From the NCBI GenBank assembly GCA_964394665.1, contig CAYMYN010000062.1, forward strand, positions 1 through 15,009: a stretch of 15,009 bases of DNA, given 5' to 3'. This stretch comes from CAYMYN01 sp964394665 (GTDB taxonomy: Bacteria; Planctomycetota; UBA1135; GCA-002686595). The notes beneath the pieces were generated by a model. It saw only the letters and a list, made by a program, of their open reading frames with translations, was not told the origin of the DNA and did no database searches. Positions within the stretch are counted from its first letter, which is position 1. Each line of letters starts with the position of its first letter. Position numbers and translations under genes: made by a program. Below, in pieces: positions 13,786-15,009 of the stretch.

Positions 13786-13815
13786 TGACAGGTTCGAGTC
13801 CTGTCGGGCGCACCA
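13771..13815 (+). other. attR: Right attachment site: 3' fragment of tRNA-Arg(CCT)
   Basis: Read with standard tRNA spacing, the segment gives an anticodon loop TTCCTAA (U33, anticodon CCT, A37), the 3' anticodon strand ACCGG, a 5-nt variable loop, a perfect T arm (ACAGG, TTCGAGT, CCTGT at 13788-13804), the acceptor strand CGGGCGC (13805-13811), A73 and an encoded CCA ending at 13815. The 5' anticodon strand would have to be CCGGT, but the sequence just left is CCGTA, so homology to the tRNA breaks at the anticodon stem. That is a known crossover position for integrases that target tRNA genes. A complete tRNA is not present: the D arm is missing. The intact gene should lie beyond the left edge of the island. 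Confidence 0.8.
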
Positions 13816-13857
13816 CACAAGCCTTTGCGGGGGCGCGGCTTACGGCGGCTCGCAGGT

Positions 13858-13881
13858 GCTGCCGAGGCGCCCCCCGGCAGC
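13858..13881. terminator. GC hairpin between the island end and the TPR gene
   Basis: GCTGCCG (13858-13864) pairs with CGGCAGC (13875-13881) around a 10-nt loop. There is no T-tract on either side, so it is at best a weak terminator for the minus-strand TPR gene ending at 14016. The rest of 13816-14015 shows no gene. Confidence 0.2.
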
Positions 13882-14015
13882 GCGAGTGCCACGATCCCGC
13901 CACGATCGCGAGGGCCCTGCGGCGCCCTGGGAGGCCCTTGGGCGCGCCGTGGGACCGGGTGGAGGGTCGCTCGGGCGCAACGCGCTGGCCGCGACAGGGG
14001 GGCCCACAGGCCACC

Positions 14016-14612
14016 TCAGCGCCCTTCCCGCCGCGCAGCTTGGGCCAGTGCCCACTCGCGCCAGCGCGGCTCCTCAGCCCGCAGCGCGATCTCGGCCAGC
14101 CAGGCCTCCAGCCGCTCGTCCTCGATGCGCGTGCGCAGCGCCAAGCTGGCGGCGCCCATCATCGCCGGCAGGTGCCCGGGATAGGCCTGGAGCGCGGAGT
14201 CGTAGGCCTCGAGGGCTTCCTTGTCGCGGCCGGCGGCTTCCAGGGTCAAGGCCAGGTTGACGCGCGGGTCGGGATGGCCGGGCAGCAGTTTTCGGGCCCA
14301 CTCGAATTCTTGGGCGGCCTCGTAGAGCTTGCCCTGGCCGAGGAGCAGCACGCCGAGATTGTTGTGGGCGGGGCCATGGAAGAGATCGGCGCCAAGCGCG
14401 GCGCGCAGCAGGCGTTCTGCCTCGGCGGGATCGGAGGGCAGAGCTGCTGCGGCCTCTTGGACCAGGCGCTCGGCACGTCCGGTGTCGCGCGCGGCGGCGG
14501 AGGGCGGATCGTAGGGGCCGGTGGGGGAGGCGCTGCGGCAGCCTGGGAGCCAGAGGGCTAGTGCCAGGAAGAGCGTGGCGGCGCCCGTCCCTTCGCGTTG
14601 GGACCGCCTCAT
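14016..14612 (-). CDS. TPR-repeat lipoprotein
   Basis: A 198-residue protein from ATG 14612, which overlaps the upstream secretin stop (ATGA); a GAGGTG ribosome binding site lies a few nt upstream. The N-terminus is a lipoprotein signal: Arg-rich start, hydrophobic ATLFLALALWL (12-22) and lipobox LPGC with Cys25 as the lipidation site. Three tetratricopeptide-like units follow: about 47-80 (AEAERLLRAALGAD), 81-113 (AHNNLGVLLLGQGKLYEAAQEFEWARKLLP, clearest) and 114-147 (PRVNLALTLEAAGRDKEALEAYDSALQAYP). The mature protein would be membrane-anchored in the periplasm. Coupled to a secretin, it could be a pilotin-like or assembly factor for that secretion channel, though TPR pilotins belong mainly to type IV pilus and Tad systems, so this is inference. 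It belongs to the host chromosome rather than the island. Confidence 0.85.
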   Translation of the reverse strand: MRRSQREGTGAATLFLALALWLPGCRSASPTGPYDPPSAAARDTGRAERLVQEAAAALPSDPAEAERLLRAALGADLFHGPAHNNLGVLLLGQGKLYEAAQEFEWARKLLPGHPDPRVNLALTLEAAGRDKEALEAYDSALQAYPGHLPAMMGAASLALRTRIEDERLEAWLAEIALRAEEPRWREWALAQAARREGR

Positions 14613-15009
14613 CGGATCCACCTCGGCTCGAGCCTCGGCCAGCCTGGATCGATGCCGGCCTCGTGCACCGCGGGGCGCGAGAGGTGGCGCAGGTCGGCGA
14701 AGCTCTGATGGCGCATGGCGCTCGCCCGCAGGAACACGAAGAAGCGCGACTTGGTGGCCTCGCTCGAGCGGTTGCGGAAGAGCGCCCCGACCAAGGGCAA
14801 GTTCCCCAAGAGCGGCACGCGCGTCGTGGCCTCGGCCTCGGTTTCTAGCTCGAGCCCGCCGACTACCACGGTGTAGCCGTCGGGGATCGTCACGACGCTC
14901 GAGAGCGTGTTCTGCTGACGCGGCGGGGGCAGGGTCGGCTCGATCGGCTCGCCGACGAAGCTCGAGATCGAGATCGAGTACTCCAGCACGATCCTGTCCC
15001 CGTCCGCGA
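14609..15009 (-). CDS. Secretin, C-terminal part (GspD/type II-III secretion family; 5' end cut by window)
   Basis: The last 130 or so residues of an outer-membrane channel protein; the frame is open to the window edge, so the start is missing. It shows the end of the secretin domain: a beta-strand-rich segment LEYSISISSFVGEP, then TIPDGYTVVVGGLELE, and the family signature VPLLGNLPLVGALFRN followed by KSRFFVFLRASAM, matching the VPxLGxxPxxGxLF motif. These form the membrane-lip part of a multimeric ring. It could serve type II secretion, a type IV or Tad pilus, or another secretin-based machine; the visible part does not decide. A short tail of about 30 residues (RHQSFADLRHLSRPAVHE...) follows the domain, where S-domains or pilotin-binding segments often lie. 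Its stop overlaps the TPR lipoprotein start. Confidence 0.93.
   Translation of the reverse strand, partial: ADGDRIVLEYSISISSFVGEPIEPTLPPPRQQNTLSSVVTIPDGYTVVVGGLELETEAEATTRVPLLGNLPLVGALFRNRSSEATKSRFFVFLRASAMRHQSFADLRHLSRPAVHEAGIDPGWPRLEPRWIR

Larger units (their letters stand above)
1..13815. mobile_element. Integrative element (genomic island) inserted at a tRNA-Arg(CCT) gene; left end outside the window
   Basis: A tyrosine integrase sits at the left edge, pointing inward. A tRNA-Arg(CCT) 3'-end fragment lies at 13771-13815, after which gene content switches to host-type secretion genes. This is the usual layout of a tRNA-targeting island: intact tRNA, then integrase, cargo, and a partial tRNA copy at the far end in the same orientation. 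Cargo is a Type I R-M operon, a cytosine methyltransferase with Vsr, a GHKL ATPase-nuclease, a GNAT protein and a basic DNA-binding protein. No transfer, replication or structural phage genes are visible here, so it looks like a defence island mobilised by its integrase alone, or the remnant of a larger element. The intact tRNA and left att site should lie upstream of base 1 and were not seen. Bounds are inferred from the integrase and the tRNA fragment. Confidence 0.75.

Noticed and set aside
13747..13815. Complete tRNA gene
   Set aside because: GCGCCCG pairs with the acceptor strand and the T arm is perfect, but the span is 69 nt, has no D arm, and the 5' anticodon strand mismatches. It is treated as a fragment.
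13422..13892. Minus-strand open frame with GAPDRTRTCHRRFRN near its start
   Set aside because: That peptide is the antisense reading of the tRNA-Arg 3' end, a common false protein; the rest is antisense to the direct repeats and the GHKL 5' end.
1..15009. CRISPR array, rRNA, IS element
   Set aside because: No regularly spaced repeat set, no rRNA-like sequence and no transposase motifs or terminal inverted repeats were found; the only direct repeat pair is at 13648-13743.

Overview
The window is a GC-rich stretch of bacterial chromosome carrying most of an integrative element (genomic island), followed on the right by host genes. Hand counts on sample lines give about 65-72% GC in the hsd genes and about 53-62% in several cargo segments. 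A secretin and a lipoprotein with a lipobox point to a Gram-negative host with an outer membrane. A Planctomycetota- or Myxococcota-like organism would fit the composition and the Lys-rich DNA-binding protein, but the sequence alone does not settle the taxon.

Layout. The left edge cuts into a tyrosine-recombinase integrase gene (2-1075), coupled by an ATGA overlap to a small DUF5049-like gene (1072-1314). Next come a basic winged-helix DNA-binding protein (1500-1982) and a low-GC GNAT acetyltransferase (2240-2710). A 687-nt gene-free stretch (2711-3397) contains a strong G-quadruplex motif. Then follows a tightly packed rightward defence operon: a small HTH_17/excisionase-type regulator, hsdR, hsdS, hsdM, and a cytosine-C5 methyltransferase. 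Every junction in this run is a 4-nt ATGA overlap. The vsr mismatch endonuclease follows the methyltransferase. Converging on vsr, and overlapping it by 14 nt, is a minus-strand gene (11437-13458) for a 673-aa MutL/MORC-like GHKL ATPase with a C-terminal PD-(D/E)XK nuclease-like domain.

Right end. Two 34-nt direct repeats and a palindromic segment lead into a fragment at 13771-13815 that matches the anticodon loop through the encoded CCA of a tRNA-Arg(CCT). I read it as the right attachment site left by the integrase. Beyond it the host chromosome resumes with a minus-strand pair, a secretin (cut by the window edge) and a TPR lipoprotein, also joined by an ATGA overlap.

How the genes work together. 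The island appears to be a mobile defence unit with two methylation systems in series: a complete Type I R-M system (HTH regulator, R, S, M) and a Dcm-Vsr-GHKL/nuclease module. The second resembles a reduced form of the MutL/MORC-associated restriction systems, without the Z1 helicase and other partners often found with them. The R-S-M gene order, the regulator at the head, the shared coupled operon and the single-polypeptide ATPase-nuclease on the opposite strand are the most interesting points.
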